Positions 18,861 through 28,289 of a DNA stretch of 64,000 bases are shown here, piece after piece (the first letter of the stretch is position 1; each line of letters opens with the position of its first letter). The notes under the pieces were generated by a model. That model saw only the letters and a program-made list of their open reading frames with translations, was not told where the DNA came from and did no database searches. The DNA lies in assembly GCA_019654215.1 (NCBI GenBank), contig BPDI01000001.1:102341-166340 (forward strand), read 5' to 3'. The DNA is from Gammaproteobacteria bacterium. GTDB lineage: Bacteria; Pseudomonadota; Gammaproteobacteria; Pseudomonadales; Pseudohongiellaceae. Made by a program: the position numbers and the translations under genes.

Positions 18861-19003
18861 GCTATCCAGGGGGTCTTTGTTTTGAAGACCCGTCCTAGTA
18901 ATTCTGATAGAATCCCGCCTCTTTTCAGCCTTGGTGAGGTCTGCCATAGCTTAGAGAAAAGAAAAGTCTGCTTTTTGGCAAATCTCCACAAACGGTGAGT
19001 GAT

Positions 19004-19021
19004 CAGAAGCAATTGCTTCTG
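19004..19021. promoter_or_regulatory. perfect 18-bp palindrome just upstream of korA
   Basis: CAGAAGCAATTGCTTCTG reads the same on both strands and ends 16 bp before the korA ATG. It has the size of a dimeric-regulator operator. As RNA it could only form a hairpin with a tight loop, so a DNA site is more likely. No regulator gene lies beside it. Confidence 0.45.
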
Positions 19022-19037
19022 GGTGGATTGACTGGAT

Positions 19038-20924
19038 ATGGAATTAGCGGAAGAAAAATTAGACGAGCACCATCTCGATGAAAAAGAAGTCTTGGATGTG
19101 GTCGTGCGCTTCGCCGGCGATTCGGGGGATGGCATGCAGCTTGCCGGAACTAATTTCACTCAGGCCACTGCGCTTTATGGTAACGACTTATCCACTTTCC
19201 CAGATTTTCCAGCAGAAATCCGAGCTCCTGTTGGCGCAACTTTTGGAGTCAGTGCGTTTCAGATTTATTTCGGAGCTGAAGACGTAACTACTGCAGGAGA
19301 TGCTACCGATGTATTGGTAGCTATGAATCCGGCTGCACTGGTTACCAATCTCGAGAATCTAATAGATGGTGGACTAATAATTGTCGACAGCGGTGCTTTT
19401 ACTGCAAAAAATTTGACTAAAGCTAAATATGAAAGCAATCCGTTAGAAGATGGCTCACTCGACGGCTTTAGAGTATTTTCTATCGACATTCATAAACAGG
19501 TCCTAGCTGCAGTTGAACCTTTCGGGTTAAGTCACAAAGATGCGCTGCGTTGTAAAAATATGTGGACGCTAGGATTGGTTATGTGGCTCTTCGATCGTGA
19601 CCGCAGTGCTACTATTGAAAATCTTAAAACGAAGTTTGCCAATAAACCTGCTATTGCGGATTCAAACATTGCAGCTTTGAATGCCGGGCATGCTTACGGT
19701 GAAACAGCAGAGTTACCTGCAGGAATTCATGTATATAAAGTGCCTAAAGCGAAAGTTGCACCTGGCACCTACAGAAATATCACTGGTACTCAAGCATTGG
19801 CTTGGGGCTTGATTGCTGGATCTGAATTAGCAGATATCGATCTGTTATTTGCATCTTATCCAATCACGCCAGCATCAAATCTCCTGCATGAATTAGCAAG
19901 CCATAAAGAATTTCGTGTTAACACTTTTCAGGCGGAAGACGAAATCGCTGCAGTTTGCGCTGCAGTAGGTGCTTCATTCGCCGGGTCGTTAGGTATTACC
20001 TCCAGTGCTGGGCCTGGCATTGCATTGAAATCTGAGGGCATGGCGCTTGCGGCAGCAGCAGAATTACCGTTAGTTGTGATCAACACGCAAAGAGGTGGGC
20101 CTTCTACTGGGCTACCTACTAAAACAGAACAGTCTGACTTTAATATGGCCATGTATGGACGCCATGGTGACACACCTATTCCCGTCGTAGCTGCATCTAC
20201 TTCTATCGATTGTTTCGATGTGGCGATCGAAGCTGTGCGCTTAGCAGCCAAATACATGACGCCGGTCATTTTGTTATCTGATGGCTATTTGGCGAACGCA
20301 GCCGAGCCCTGGAAAATTCCACAAGCCGACTCTCTTCCTTCTTTTAATATTAGGCATTACGACGATCCCACAAATTTCAAACCTTCGATACGTAATGAAG
20401 AAACTCTTGCTAGGGTTTGGGCGAAGCCAGGCACACCTGGAATGGAACATCGTATCGGAGGTATCGAGCGTAGTTACGATACCGGTGAAATCTCTTACGA
20501 TCCAACCAACCACCAGAAGATGACTGAATTGCGTAAAGCGAAAGTCGATGGTATCGCTAAAGATATTCCTTTACAGGAAGTTTGTTATGGCAATGACAGC
20601 GGCAAACTCGCAGTAGTTGGTTGGGGATCAACGTTCGGGGCAATACACCAGGCAGTTAAGCGCGCGGTAGCAGAGGGATTAGATGTATCACATATTCAAG
20701 TTCGTTATTTGTCACCTATGCCTGGCAATTTAGGTGAGTTGCTCTCAAATTTTGACGCGATCATTATTCCGGAAATGAATACCGGACAATTCATTAAGCT
20801 GATTAGGTCTGAATTCTTAATTGACGCTGATGGTATTAACAAAATCGCTGGCCAGCCTTTCAAGATTGGTGAAATTCTGGCAGCCATACATAAAAAGTAT
20901 ATAGAGTTAGAGGAGGGGGTATGA
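19038..20924 (+). CDS. korA: 2-oxoglutarate:ferredoxin oxidoreductase, fused gamma-alpha subunit
   Basis: This is the 628-residue gamma/alpha fusion of a CoA-dependent 2-oxoacid:acceptor oxidoreductase. The gamma domain (about residues 12-190) begins with VVRFAGDSGDGMQLAGTNF. The alpha domain (about 225-560) has ASYPITPASNLLHELA and AAVGASFAGSLGITSSAGPG, then INTQRGGPSTGLPTKTEQSD, all typical of KorA. It couples oxidative decarboxylation of 2-oxoglutarate (or a related 2-oxoacid) to reduction of ferredoxin. The stop overlaps the korB start by 4 bp. The two-subunit architecture without a ferredoxin-like delta subunit is that of KOR enzymes of aerobic bacteria. No ferredoxin gene lies nearby. 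Confidence 0.93.
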   Translation: MELAEEKLDEHHLDEKEVLDVVVRFAGDSGDGMQLAGTNFTQATALYGNDLSTFPDFPAEIRAPVGATFGVSAFQIYFGAEDVTTAGDATDVLVAMNPAALVTNLENLIDGGLIIVDSGAFTAKNLTKAKYESNPLEDGSLDGFRVFSIDIHKQVLAAVEPFGLSHKDALRCKNMWTLGLVMWLFDRDRSATIENLKTKFANKPAIADSNIAALNAGHAYGETAELPAGIHVYKVPKAKVAPGTYRNITGTQALAWGLIAGSELADIDLLFASYPITPASNLLHELASHKEFRVNTFQAEDEIAAVCAAVGASFAGSLGITSSAGPGIALKSEGMALAAAAELPLVVINTQRGGPSTGLPTKTEQSDFNMAMYGRHGDTPIPVVAASTSIDCFDVAIEAVRLAAKYMTPVILLSDGYLANAAEPWKIPQADSLPSFNIRHYDDPTNFKPSIRNEETLARVWAKPGTPGMEHRIGGIERSYDTGEISYDPTNHQKMTELRKAKVDGIAKDIPLQEVCYGNDSGKLAVVGWGSTFGAIHQAVKRAVAEGLDVSHIQVRYLSPMPGNLGELLSNFDAIIIPEMNTGQFIKLIRSEFLIDADGINKIAGQPFKIGEILAAIHKKYIELEEGV

Positions 20925-21925
20925 ATCAGGCGCTTCCCACATTAACTCTTAAAGACTTCGCCTCGGACCAGGAAGTACGTTGGTGTCCAGGCTGCGGTGA
21001 TTACGCAATCCTTAAGACGATTCAGAAATTAATGCCCGATCTGGATACTCCAAGAGAGAATCAGGTATTTGTCTCTGGTATTGGTTGTTCTTCCCGTTTT
21101 CCCTATTACATGAATACGTTTGGTTTTCATACTATTCATGGCCGTGCTCCAGCCATTGCCACCGGAGTTAAGCTTGCAAATCCTGAATTGGATGTATGGG
21201 TGATTACTGGCGATGGCGATGGCTTTAGCATTGGTGGCAATCACATGATGCATGTTTTACGTCGCAATGTTGATCTGCAAATACTCTTGTTTAATAACGA
21301 AATCTATGGATTAACCAAGGGGCAATACTCGCCCACTTCTCAAGTCGGCACGCATTCACCATCCTCTCCAAACGGTTCAATTGATTCTCCTTTATCGCCC
21401 TGTTTGGTCGCTTTGGGATCAGGCGGTACTTTTATTGCTCGATCAATCGATACCGAAGCGAAACACTTAACAGCAGTCGTTAAGCGTGGGCATGAGCATC
21501 TCGGTGCTGCTTTCGTAGAAATTTTGCAGAACTGCCCAATTTACAATGATGGCATCTTCGAGCAAGTAAAGGATAAGAAAGTAGCACCAGATTTTCGTGT
21601 CGAAGTTATTCATGATGAGCCACTCAAGTTTGGTAAGAATAATGAAAAGGGAATTGCGCTGAATCGTGACAGTCTGCGATTAGAAATAGTTTCCGTCAAA
21701 GGTAATGAGGACAGGCTTCTGATTCATGACGAAACTAATAAAATTCAAGCGCAACTTATTGCCGCAATGGTGGGCCCAGATTTTCCAGTAGCTGTTGGCG
21801 TGCTCTATCGTGAAAACAAGACCTCTTTCATCCATGATGCGCAGGTTCAGGTAGAAAAGGCACGCGGCACCACGCGCTCGTTAGAGGGACTACTTAATAG
21901 CGGTCATACCTGGGAAGTCGATTAA
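20921..21925 (+). CDS. korB: 2-oxoglutarate:ferredoxin oxidoreductase, beta subunit
   Basis: This is the 334-residue thiamine-diphosphate and [4Fe-4S] subunit of KOR. Cluster and TPP motifs are visible: VRWCPGCGDYAIL, FVSGIGCSSRFPYYMNTFGF, WVITGDGDGFSIGGNHMMH and LFNNEIYGLTKGQYSPTS. The C-terminal 60 residues contain a further KOR-typical module. It is translated with korA (ATGA-type overlap). Together the two genes give a complete KorAB enzyme that could replace or bypass the 2-oxoglutarate dehydrogenase step of the TCA cycle; whether the genome also carries sucAB cannot be seen here. Confidence 0.93.
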   Translation: MNQALPTLTLKDFASDQEVRWCPGCGDYAILKTIQKLMPDLDTPRENQVFVSGIGCSSRFPYYMNTFGFHTIHGRAPAIATGVKLANPELDVWVITGDGDGFSIGGNHMMHVLRRNVDLQILLFNNEIYGLTKGQYSPTSQVGTHSPSSPNGSIDSPLSPCLVALGSGGTFIARSIDTEAKHLTAVVKRGHEHLGAAFVEILQNCPIYNDGIFEQVKDKKVAPDFRVEVIHDEPLKFGKNNEKGIALNRDSLRLEIVSVKGNEDRLLIHDETNKIQAQLIAAMVGPDFPVAVGVLYRENKTSFIHDAQVQVEKARGTTRSLEGLLNSGHTWEVD

Positions 21926-21942
21926 TTCAACAGTTCACTTGA

Positions 21943-22152
21943 ATAGATGATGGGCTGTCAAATTTTTGTAATAGCCTTCCTGATGGCAATGAAATTTATC
22001 CTCTTATCCAAGTCGCGGGACAAGGCCATTCTGAAATATGCTGCCCCACTTCTGATCCTTCTTTTCAACGACTTTACTTCAGCTCCCAACGAGGAGTATT
22101 AGGTAATGGCCATGGCGGTATCACCTAGGAAGTCAGTCGCATCAGCAGCTAA
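21943..22152 (+). pseudogene. decayed C-terminus of a PhoX/DUF839-type protein
   Basis: This 70-codon open stretch after korB reads as the end of a PhoX-type (DUF839) phosphatase-like propeller: PLIQVAGQGHSEICCP, then QRLYFSSQRGVLGNGHGGIT, an in-frame TAG where the family has Tyr (ITYE), and EVSRISS before TAA at 22150. No N-terminal part exists because korB ends at 21925. This is a true relic rather than a simple frameshift: more than 90 percent of the gene is missing and a nonsense change is present. The rest of the 21926-22251 interval holds no other feature I can support. Family recognition is from memory of the motif, so moderately certain. Confidence 0.5.
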
Positions 22153-22251
22153 AAAATCTAAATTCTAATCTTGATTGCCGCCCTTTAAACCCCCGTATAC
22201 AGTAATTCCGATATTTGCTACGCTCGATGAAAACATGACCCGGAGAGCGCT

Positions 22252-22998
22252 ATGGCAAGCAAAAATCCGATTAAAAATAATGATAAACAAGCATCGGATC
22301 AGCCATTAGATCCATCTCGAAGAAATCTTTTAAAGACTGCCAGTATCGTTGGGGCTGCAGCCGTCGGAAGCGGAGCGGCGAGAAATGTAATTGCTCAAGA
22401 TTCCCCACGATCAAGTGCTAGCTCCAGTCCAATTACTCGCGAAGCTTTAGAAGTTCTTACCGCTGAAGAAGCCGAAACGCTTGAAGCGATTTGCGACTGT
22501 TTAATCCCTTCTGATGAAAATGGTCCGGGTGCTTTTGAGGCCAGAGCTGTTCATTACATCGATCGCGCTCTTGCCAGTCACAATAAGAGTGCTCGGGAAA
22601 ATTACATGGTGAGCCTGGAAGCTATTAACAACTATTCGAAGCAAACTCGTGGCAAACCTTTCTACCGCCTAATAAAGGACTACCAAAATTCAATATTGGC
22701 AGGTGTGCAATCCAATAAAGTGCCAGGTTGCGCACCTAGTGGTAGCGGATTTTTTAACACGGTACGCAACCATACTATCGATGGGACTTTTTGTGATCCT
22801 TATTACGGTGGCAATCAGAACTTTGTTGGTTGGGACATGATTCGCTATCCCGGTATTCGTTTAAGCGCATCTGAAACTGATGTCGCACAAGGCGCTGCAT
22901 TGGAACCCAATCATCAGTCTGCCTACGACCATGATACCTACACAAAAATGGCTAGCAATACTGCCATGAATCAGAGAGGAGGTAGCGATAATGCATAA
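22252..22998 (+). CDS. gluconate 2-dehydrogenase subunit 3 family protein (Tat signal)
   Basis: This is a 248-residue exported small subunit of a membrane-associated flavoprotein dehydrogenase. A twin-arginine-type leader (SRRNLLKTASIVGAAAVG) precedes the domain. The family pattern is seen in LTAEEAETLEAICDCLIPSD and the later TFCDPYYGGNQNFVGWDMI and GYPGIR-like segment. It overlaps the GMC gene by 8 bp. In gluconate and related dehydrogenases this subunit carries the flavoprotein across the Tat pathway and stabilises it. A cytochrome c subunit, usual in three-part enzymes, is not found next to it. Confidence 0.9.
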   Translation: MASKNPIKNNDKQASDQPLDPSRRNLLKTASIVGAAAVGSGAARNVIAQDSPRSSASSSPITREALEVLTAEEAETLEAICDCLIPSDENGPGAFEARAVHYIDRALASHNKSARENYMVSLEAINNYSKQTRGKPFYRLIKDYQNSILAGVQSNKVPGCAPSGSGFFNTVRNHTIDGTFCDPYYGGNQNFVGWDMIRYPGIRLSASETDVAQGAALEPNHQSAYDHDTYTKMASNTAMNQRGGSDNA

Positions 22999-24736
22999 GA
23001 ACCTCCCTAAAACTGATGTCGTTATTATAGGAATGGGCGCAGCCGGCGGAGTTGCTGCGCTACCGTTAACTAATGCTGGGTTAAAAGTAATAGGAATCGA
23101 GGCTGGTGGCTGGTTAAGCCCGCGCGATTTTGCACCAGACGAACTGCGTAATGGTGCGCGCAACTGGCCTCAGGCTGTGCAAAAAGCAGCAACCGAGGCA
23201 CCGACTGTGCGCGCAACATCTGATCAGAAGGCAGTGCAGGGTGGACACCCCATGATGAACGCAGTAGGTGGAACCACTATGCATTATTGGGCGCAAAGTT
23301 GGCGATTGAATCCCTGGGATTTTAATGTAGTCAGTGCAACGCGAGAGCGTTATGGTGTCAATCGCATTCCTACGGATTCAACTGTTGAAGATTGGCCCTT
23401 TGGTTACGAAGAACTAGAACCTTATTATGAAAAAGTTGAGTATGCTGTAGGTATTTCCGGTCAGGCTGGAAACGTACACGGGAGAATTAACAGCGCAGGA
23501 AACATTTTCGAAGGTGAGCGTCAAAGCGAATATCCAATGCGCCCTCTGCGCGCTTCGCCATTCACCGATTTAATGAGTGAGGCGCTCAACGCTTAGATTG
23601 GAATCCGTTTCAGGGACCCGCAGCGATTACTAGTGAACTTTATGACGGCAGACCGCCTTGTCAGTATCACGGTTTTTGTAATAAAGGCGGTTGCCATGTT
23701 CGCTCTAAAAGTTCGACGGCTTTTACTACGATTCCAAAGGCAGCCGATACCGGCAATTTGGATGTAGTTACTTACGCAAGAGTTACCAATATTGTTGCTG
23801 ACCATAATGGCAAAGTGACTGGTGTGGACTATATCAGAGGTGACGAGGCTTTTTTCCAACCTGCTGATGTTGTGTTAGTTGCAAGCTATGCCTATGAAAA
23901 CGTGCGTTTATTGCAATTATCAAAATCGAGGGCTTTTCCAAATGGTCTTTCTAATAATGCTGGACAAGTAGGGAGGCATTATCTAAGTCATCATCAAGGT
24001 TCTCCTGTTATTGCCTTATTCCCGCGAGATTTACACAACTGGTATGGATTACCTGCTCAGGGTGTGGCGATCGATGACTGGGCTGATGATAATTTTGATC
24101 ACCGCGACTTAGATTTTATCGGTGGGCAAACCTTTGGGCGCATACCGATAGAAAGCCCATGGGTGCTGCGAAAATGAGCACCTTTGGCCTGGTTCGCAAT
24201 TGGGGATCGGAATGGAAGAAATTCATCATGGAAAACGCCGACCGCTCAAACATGGCTTATATCCAGAAGACGACACTTCCCTATGAAGGAAACTACTTAG
24301 ATCTCGATCCAAACGTGAAAGATCCAATGGGTTTCCCAGTTACGCGCATCACTGCACGCTATCGAGAAAACGAATTACGGATTGCAGAATTCTCGCAGGA
24401 CAAAATGGAAGAATGGTATCGTGAAGCCGGGGCCATCGAAGTGCAAAGAACCGGATTGGGTAATGCAATGGGTGCGTCTACACAGCCTATGGTGGCACCC
24501 GCATGGGTAACAATACTGAAACCAATGTTGTGAATCGCTGGGGGTTTTCCCATGAAGTTCCGAACCTTGGCATTCTTGGGCCTTTGGTTATGGGAACCAG
24601 TGGAGCGAGGAATCCGACCTTAACTGTCCAGGCCTTGTCCTGGCGAACGGCGGAATACCTTTGCGAACAACTGGCGCTCGATTGCTGGATAAATACACGA
24701 AAATTTAATCCTTACAAACGTAGTCGTCATCTATGA
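22991..24736 (+). CDS. GMC-type flavoprotein dehydrogenase large subunit, frame-disrupted
   Basis: This is the FAD-containing catalytic subunit paired with the upstream subunit 3. The Rossmann motif is VVIIGMGAAGGVAALPL. Frame changes occur near 23590 (NALDWNPFQGPAAITSELYD continues), 24160 (then MGAAKMSTFGLVRNW) and 24490. The C-terminal signature then reads YGGTRMGNNTETNVV, RWGFSHEVPNLGILGPLVMG and GARNPTLTVQALSWRTAEYL. A Cys-rich segment CQYHGFCNKGGCH typical of this branch is preserved around 23660-23700. The total, about 580 residues, is normal. It likely oxidises a sugar acid or polyol in the periplasm. The last 4 bp overlap the acyltransferase start. All motifs survive, so the breaks are probably sequencing indels. 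Confidence 0.85.
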
Positions 24737-25903
24737 GCAGTACTAATAAGCAAATCATTCCAGTGCTGGATATGTTTCGGCTTGTTGCTGCACTCTTCGT
24801 TGTCCTGGTTCACTATGAAATCATTTTTGGGCACTTCGTAATTTATGGCTCGTTAGGAACTACTGCACTTTCCTTTGGGTTTTTTGTATTGAGCGGCTTC
24901 ATCATCGCCTACAACTACCCGAGCTTGGAGGCCCTGCAGGACTATAAAAAGTTTTACACCCACCGCTTTGTACGTATTTATCCAGTTTATTTCCTATCGG
25001 TTTTGGTCTCTGCACTATTTGTCGCTATCGGATTCACTGTATTGGGTGATCAGTTTTTTACTGAAGTAAGAAGGCCGTTTGAGATTTCTTATGATTTGCC
25101 AGAGCAAAAAGACAACGCTTTCTGGATAAATAGCACCCTGCGCCACCTTACTTTCACGCAATCTTCAGTAGCATTGAAACGCTTAAGCTGGTTTTTAATG
25201 GTCCCTTTGGTCATTGGTTCTGGAAATCTATTTTTATTTGGCCTTTCCGATTTTTCTTTTCTTGCTAAAACCAATAAAGACCATGCCCAGGATTATTGTC
25301 GCATTTATCGGGGATACATTTTGCAGTTTGCATTGATTCAATATTTCTTGCCTGACGTTGAAAATTACGACGTGATGAATCTCAATGTGCCGGTTTATAC
25401 CAATCCGGCAATTCGCGGTCTCGAGTTTGTCTTCGGCATATTGCTTTACAAAGCCTTTGTGTTATTTCCTCCTATTACTACTAAAGAAAAACTAAATCTG
25501 ATTCCATTGCTGATAATGGTTGTTGCTTATTTGGCAATAAACGTTATTGGCGAAAGATATGTCCCTTACCAATACAGTATGTTCTTCCTGGCAGTTCCTG
25601 TAGTCGCCATTCTGGTGTTTACGATGGCAAGATTGCATTGGTATCCTGAAGGGTCTTCCTACAAGTTCTGCCTCTGGGCCGGCGGTATAAGCTACGTGCT
25701 TTATTGCTTCCATTGGCCATTAATGGAGATAAATTTAACTCTGGAATCTCGTGCCGCAAACAATTCCGTTCCAATGGCATCTTCCCTTATTGATTATTAC
25801 TTTATTGGTGATATCCCATGTCATCTATAAATGGGTAGAAACACCGATCCGAAAGTTTCTCTATCGACGCCTGGATCCAGTAAGATCGATTGTGAATCAC
25901 TAA
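24733..25903 (+). CDS. acyltransferase 3 family (OafA/YrhL-like), frame-disrupted
   Basis: This is a polytopic inner-membrane O-acyltransferase. The N-terminus gives MFRLVAALFVVLVHYEIIFG (active-site His) and ALSFGFFVLSGFIIAYNY, the family's first signature. The apparent continuous frame hides at least two compensating breaks. Between about 25160 and 25320 the true sequence is in the other frames and reads LVFNGP then LWSLVLEIYFYLAFPIF, the conserved NGPxWSLxxEIxFY motif. Another break near 25800 restores ISHVIYKWVETPIRKFLYRR, the usual C-terminus, with the stop at 25901. It may acetylate an envelope glycan. It overlaps the GMC gene by 4 bp, so co-transcription is likely although a functional link is not evident. 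Confidence 0.82.
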
Positions 25904-26386
25904 ACAAAACCGGAACTGATTTAACAAAATAAAAAATCCGCATCTGAGCTTCTCTGGCACGATAGAGATTAGTTGCATTTTAAAGAAGCAATGGCTTCGT
26001 TAAATTCGATTTCTAGCTGAGTCATTTGCTACTTGTAAATACGACAGCTCGAAATCAATTTGTCTCGCCCGAAGATTTCCGCGCATTACTCAGGAACCCG
26101 CTGAATTTACTTTTAGACTAATGCCATTTTGGAGTTTGGAAGTTTCAATTTGGCACAAAAAACCTGAGCACTCTGCAAAAGCGCGAAGATCGAGGCAAAA
26201 GCTTTGAAAAGGAGGATATTACAAGTGGTGGGTGACGGCTTTTAGAAGCTTTTTAATGCCGAGATTCGTGAGTGTAGCTATTGCGTCTATTGCCCCAGGA
26301 GCTAGACAGTATGCGGTATTTATGATTTCATCGATGGTCTCTAAAAGTACCAGTTAGTAATACTAATTAAAGCAAAAGGTAGAACT
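25904..26386. other. intergenic region without a supported gene; orphan Shine-Dalgarno
   Basis: In 483 bp I find no recognisable gene. A perfect Shine-Dalgarno (AAAAGGAGGAT, 26208-26218) is followed 9 bp later by GTG at 26225, but that frame closes after six codons (VVGDGF). The +1 frame is open for 44 codons to 26355 (containing FRSFLMPRFVSVAIASIAPG). The antisense strand is also open there. A small frameshifted gene or a decayed gene is possible. Confidence 0.3.
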
Positions 26387-27290
26387 ATGAAGATTCAATG
26401 GCTGCTCCTCGCAATCGCAGTATTCGTCGCAGGGTGTTCACCTGCCGAAAACACAACTAGCGAATCTCAACCGCAACCATCTCAAGTCGCAGCGGCGGCT
26501 GAATCCAGTGGTAGCGATATCCCACGCACTCCAAGTGGTCGGCCAGATTTCAATGGTATATGGCAGGCGCTGATGAATGCTAATGATAACCTCGAACCTG
26601 CTCCGCCAAAGGCGGCCTATCACCTGGTTCCGGGTGATTTTGTCCCAGTCCCAGGTCCCGAAGTTGTAGCAATGGGTGCTTCGGCAGCCGTGCCAGCAAG
26701 CTTTGGTGTGGTTGAGGGTGGATCTATTCCCTATAAGCCGGAAATGATCGCCCGTCGTGATGAAAACCGCGAAAACTGGCTAACTCGGGATCCTGAAATC
26801 AACTGCTATATGCCAGGAGTGCCTAGAGCTAATTATCAACCGCATCCATTTCAGGTCTTTCAGAGCGATTCGGCATTCTTTATCGCGTACAGTTTTGCTG
26901 GTGCGGTGCGCAATGTATTCCTGGAAGACCCAGGCCCTGCACCTCTTGATTCCTGGATGGGTCAGTCCTATGGCTACTGGGAAGGCGATACTTTCGTAGT
27001 TGAAGTAACTGGCCAAGATGATCGTACTTGGTTCGATCGTGCTGGTAACTTCCACAGCTATGAGCTAAAGGTAACTGAGCGCTGGACGATGATGAGTGAG
27101 AATCACATAATGTACGAAGCTACCATGGAAGATCCTCAAGTATTTGAAGGAGCCTTGGACTATTCGACTACCAATCTACCGTCGTCTAGAAGAGGGTTAT
27201 GAATTACCTCAATTCAAGTGTGTGGAATTCGTAGAAGAACTAATGTATGGCCGCTATCGTAAAGGGCGAGAGGCAGAACTCGGTTTCTAG
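26387..27290 (+). CDS. lipoprotein of the GxPDxxGxW family, copy 1 (one frameshift)
   Basis: This exported lipoprotein (VAGCSPAEN, Cys17) belongs to a family I know only as hypothetical. The mature N-terminus carries PSGRPDFNGIWQAL. The middle has DPEINCYMPGVPRANY, SWMGQSYGYWEGDTFVVEV and KVTERWTMMSENHIMYEATM. Near 27178 the frame changes and the C-terminus LEEGYELPQFKCVEFVEELM follows, ending at 27290. The two other copies in this window (35121 and 38842) share the same order of blocks: GxPDxxGYW, CL or C-x-P, WMGDSIGxxxGDxLVVxT, FTRVSDNxILYEFxxxDP and YEYxCHEGNY. The conserved Cys and Trp/Glu/Asp pattern suggests an enzyme or binding protein, function unknown. It is followed by a DUF6152 gene 181 bp downstream. 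Confidence 0.75.
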
Positions 27291-27471
27291 CCTAAAATAG
27301 GCTCAAAAGGTCCCGAATTAATGTATTTCTTCTTGGAAAAACGCCGGGCCGTTGTATAAAATGTGCTGTGATTTCCGCTTAACAAAATATTGAAGCATTC
27401 TGGGCGAGGGGAGATTAGTTAAACCAGCGTCAGAATGCTTAGAATTAAGCTAAAAATGGGGTGAAAACTAT

Positions 27472-27927
27472 ATGAAGATTAAATTATTGGCTTTAGCACC
27501 CGTAACCGCGGTAGGTATTGTTGCCATTAAGCCTCCAGCAACCGCGCACCACGCGTTTTCTGCTGAATTTGATGCGAATTTACCAGTTCGCCTAGGTGGC
27601 CCGATTACTCGAGTTGAGTGGATTAACCCACACACTTGGATTCACCTGGAGAACAATGACCCGGAAGCTACTCGTGATCCTGGTCCTTGGATGGTTGAGG
27701 GTGGTACACCTAATACGCTTCTGCGTCGTGGTATCAACCGTAACTCTCTTGTGCTGGGCACAGATATCATCGTAACTGGTTATCAGAGTAAAGACCGACT
27801 ATGCGAGCCAACTTGCCGTGCAAATGGCCGTGACATTACGTTCCCTGATGGACGCAAACTGTTCATGGGTTCAAGCGGCACCGGAGCACCGCGCGACGGT
27901 GCAGATGCTTCAGAGCCAGGAAACTAG
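27472..27927 (+). CDS. DUF6152 family exported protein
   Basis: This 151-residue exported protein matches DUF6152: ATAHHAFSAEFDANLPVRL, then GPITRVEWINPHTWIHLE, WMVEGGTPNTLLRRGI and VTGYQSKDR with the C-terminal FPDGRKLFMGSSG. A signal peptide ends before the HHAFS motif. DUF6152 proteins probably form a small OB-like barrel; function is unknown. They regularly sit next to the GxPDxxGxW family, as here, which suggests a two-protein exported module. An intrinsic terminator follows 28 bp after the stop. Confidence 0.85.
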   Translation: MKIKLLALAPVTAVGIVAIKPPATAHHAFSAEFDANLPVRLGGPITRVEWINPHTWIHLENNDPEATRDPGPWMVEGGTPNTLLRRGINRNSLVLGTDIIVTGYQSKDRLCEPTCRANGRDITFPDGRKLFMGSSGTGAPRDGADASEPGN

Positions 27928-27955
27928 ACTTCGTAAGTTTAGTTAGGCCTTCTTG

Positions 27956-27988
27956 AAAAAACCGGTTACTAGTGTGACCGGTTTTTTT
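27956..27988 (+). terminator. strong intrinsic terminator after the DUF6152 gene
   Basis: An 11-bp stem AAAAAACCGGT/ACCGGTTTTTT with a 10-base loop runs into seven T residues. The A-tract on the 5' side makes it potentially bidirectional, although no minus-strand gene ends just here. Confidence 0.85.
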
Positions 27989-28289
27989 CTCGCCTTGATA
28001 TTGGGGCGCGATGGCTGCAAGCCAGAAGCTAATTATTAAAATCCTTTGCAGAATAGTTATTTACTATTTGTAAAACCCTCTTGTTCGAAACATTTTGCCT
28101 TGATCTTCTGACTTTCGGTCACTGCTTAAGGTTGCTTCTCTTCGATTTAAATTCGTTTTAAGCAATAACAAACTGGGAAATTTTCAAATCCCATCGATTC
28201 ATTTGAATAATCAGCAGCTTTGCAGAAAAGAAGTTGTTCCAAGGAAGGATTAGCGAAGGTAACACTGCGAAATTATGAGCGTTCAGAGT
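27989..28289. other. intergenic region, nothing recognised
   Basis: These 301 bp lie between the DUF6152 terminator and the convergent anchor-protein stop. I see no gene, repeat or clear hairpin; short frames on both strands lack start signals or recognisable content. Confidence 0.5.

Noticed and set aside
18870..18892. GGGTCTT/AAGACCC hairpin after the second NHL gene
   Set aside because: A 7-bp stem exists but no T-tract follows on either strand, so I do not call it an intrinsic terminator.
21946..22101. ATG-started 51-codon frame (MMGCQIFVIAFLMAM...) in the korB downstream gap
   Set aside because: It is read across the PhoX-like remnant in another frame, has no ribosome site and no recognisable content.
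26223..26353. Minus-strand 43-codon frame containing DEIINTAYCLAPGAIDAIAT
   Set aside because: It has a protein-like composition but no start codon, is preceded directly by a stop, and overlaps the plus-strand Shine-Dalgarno region; not enough to call a gene.
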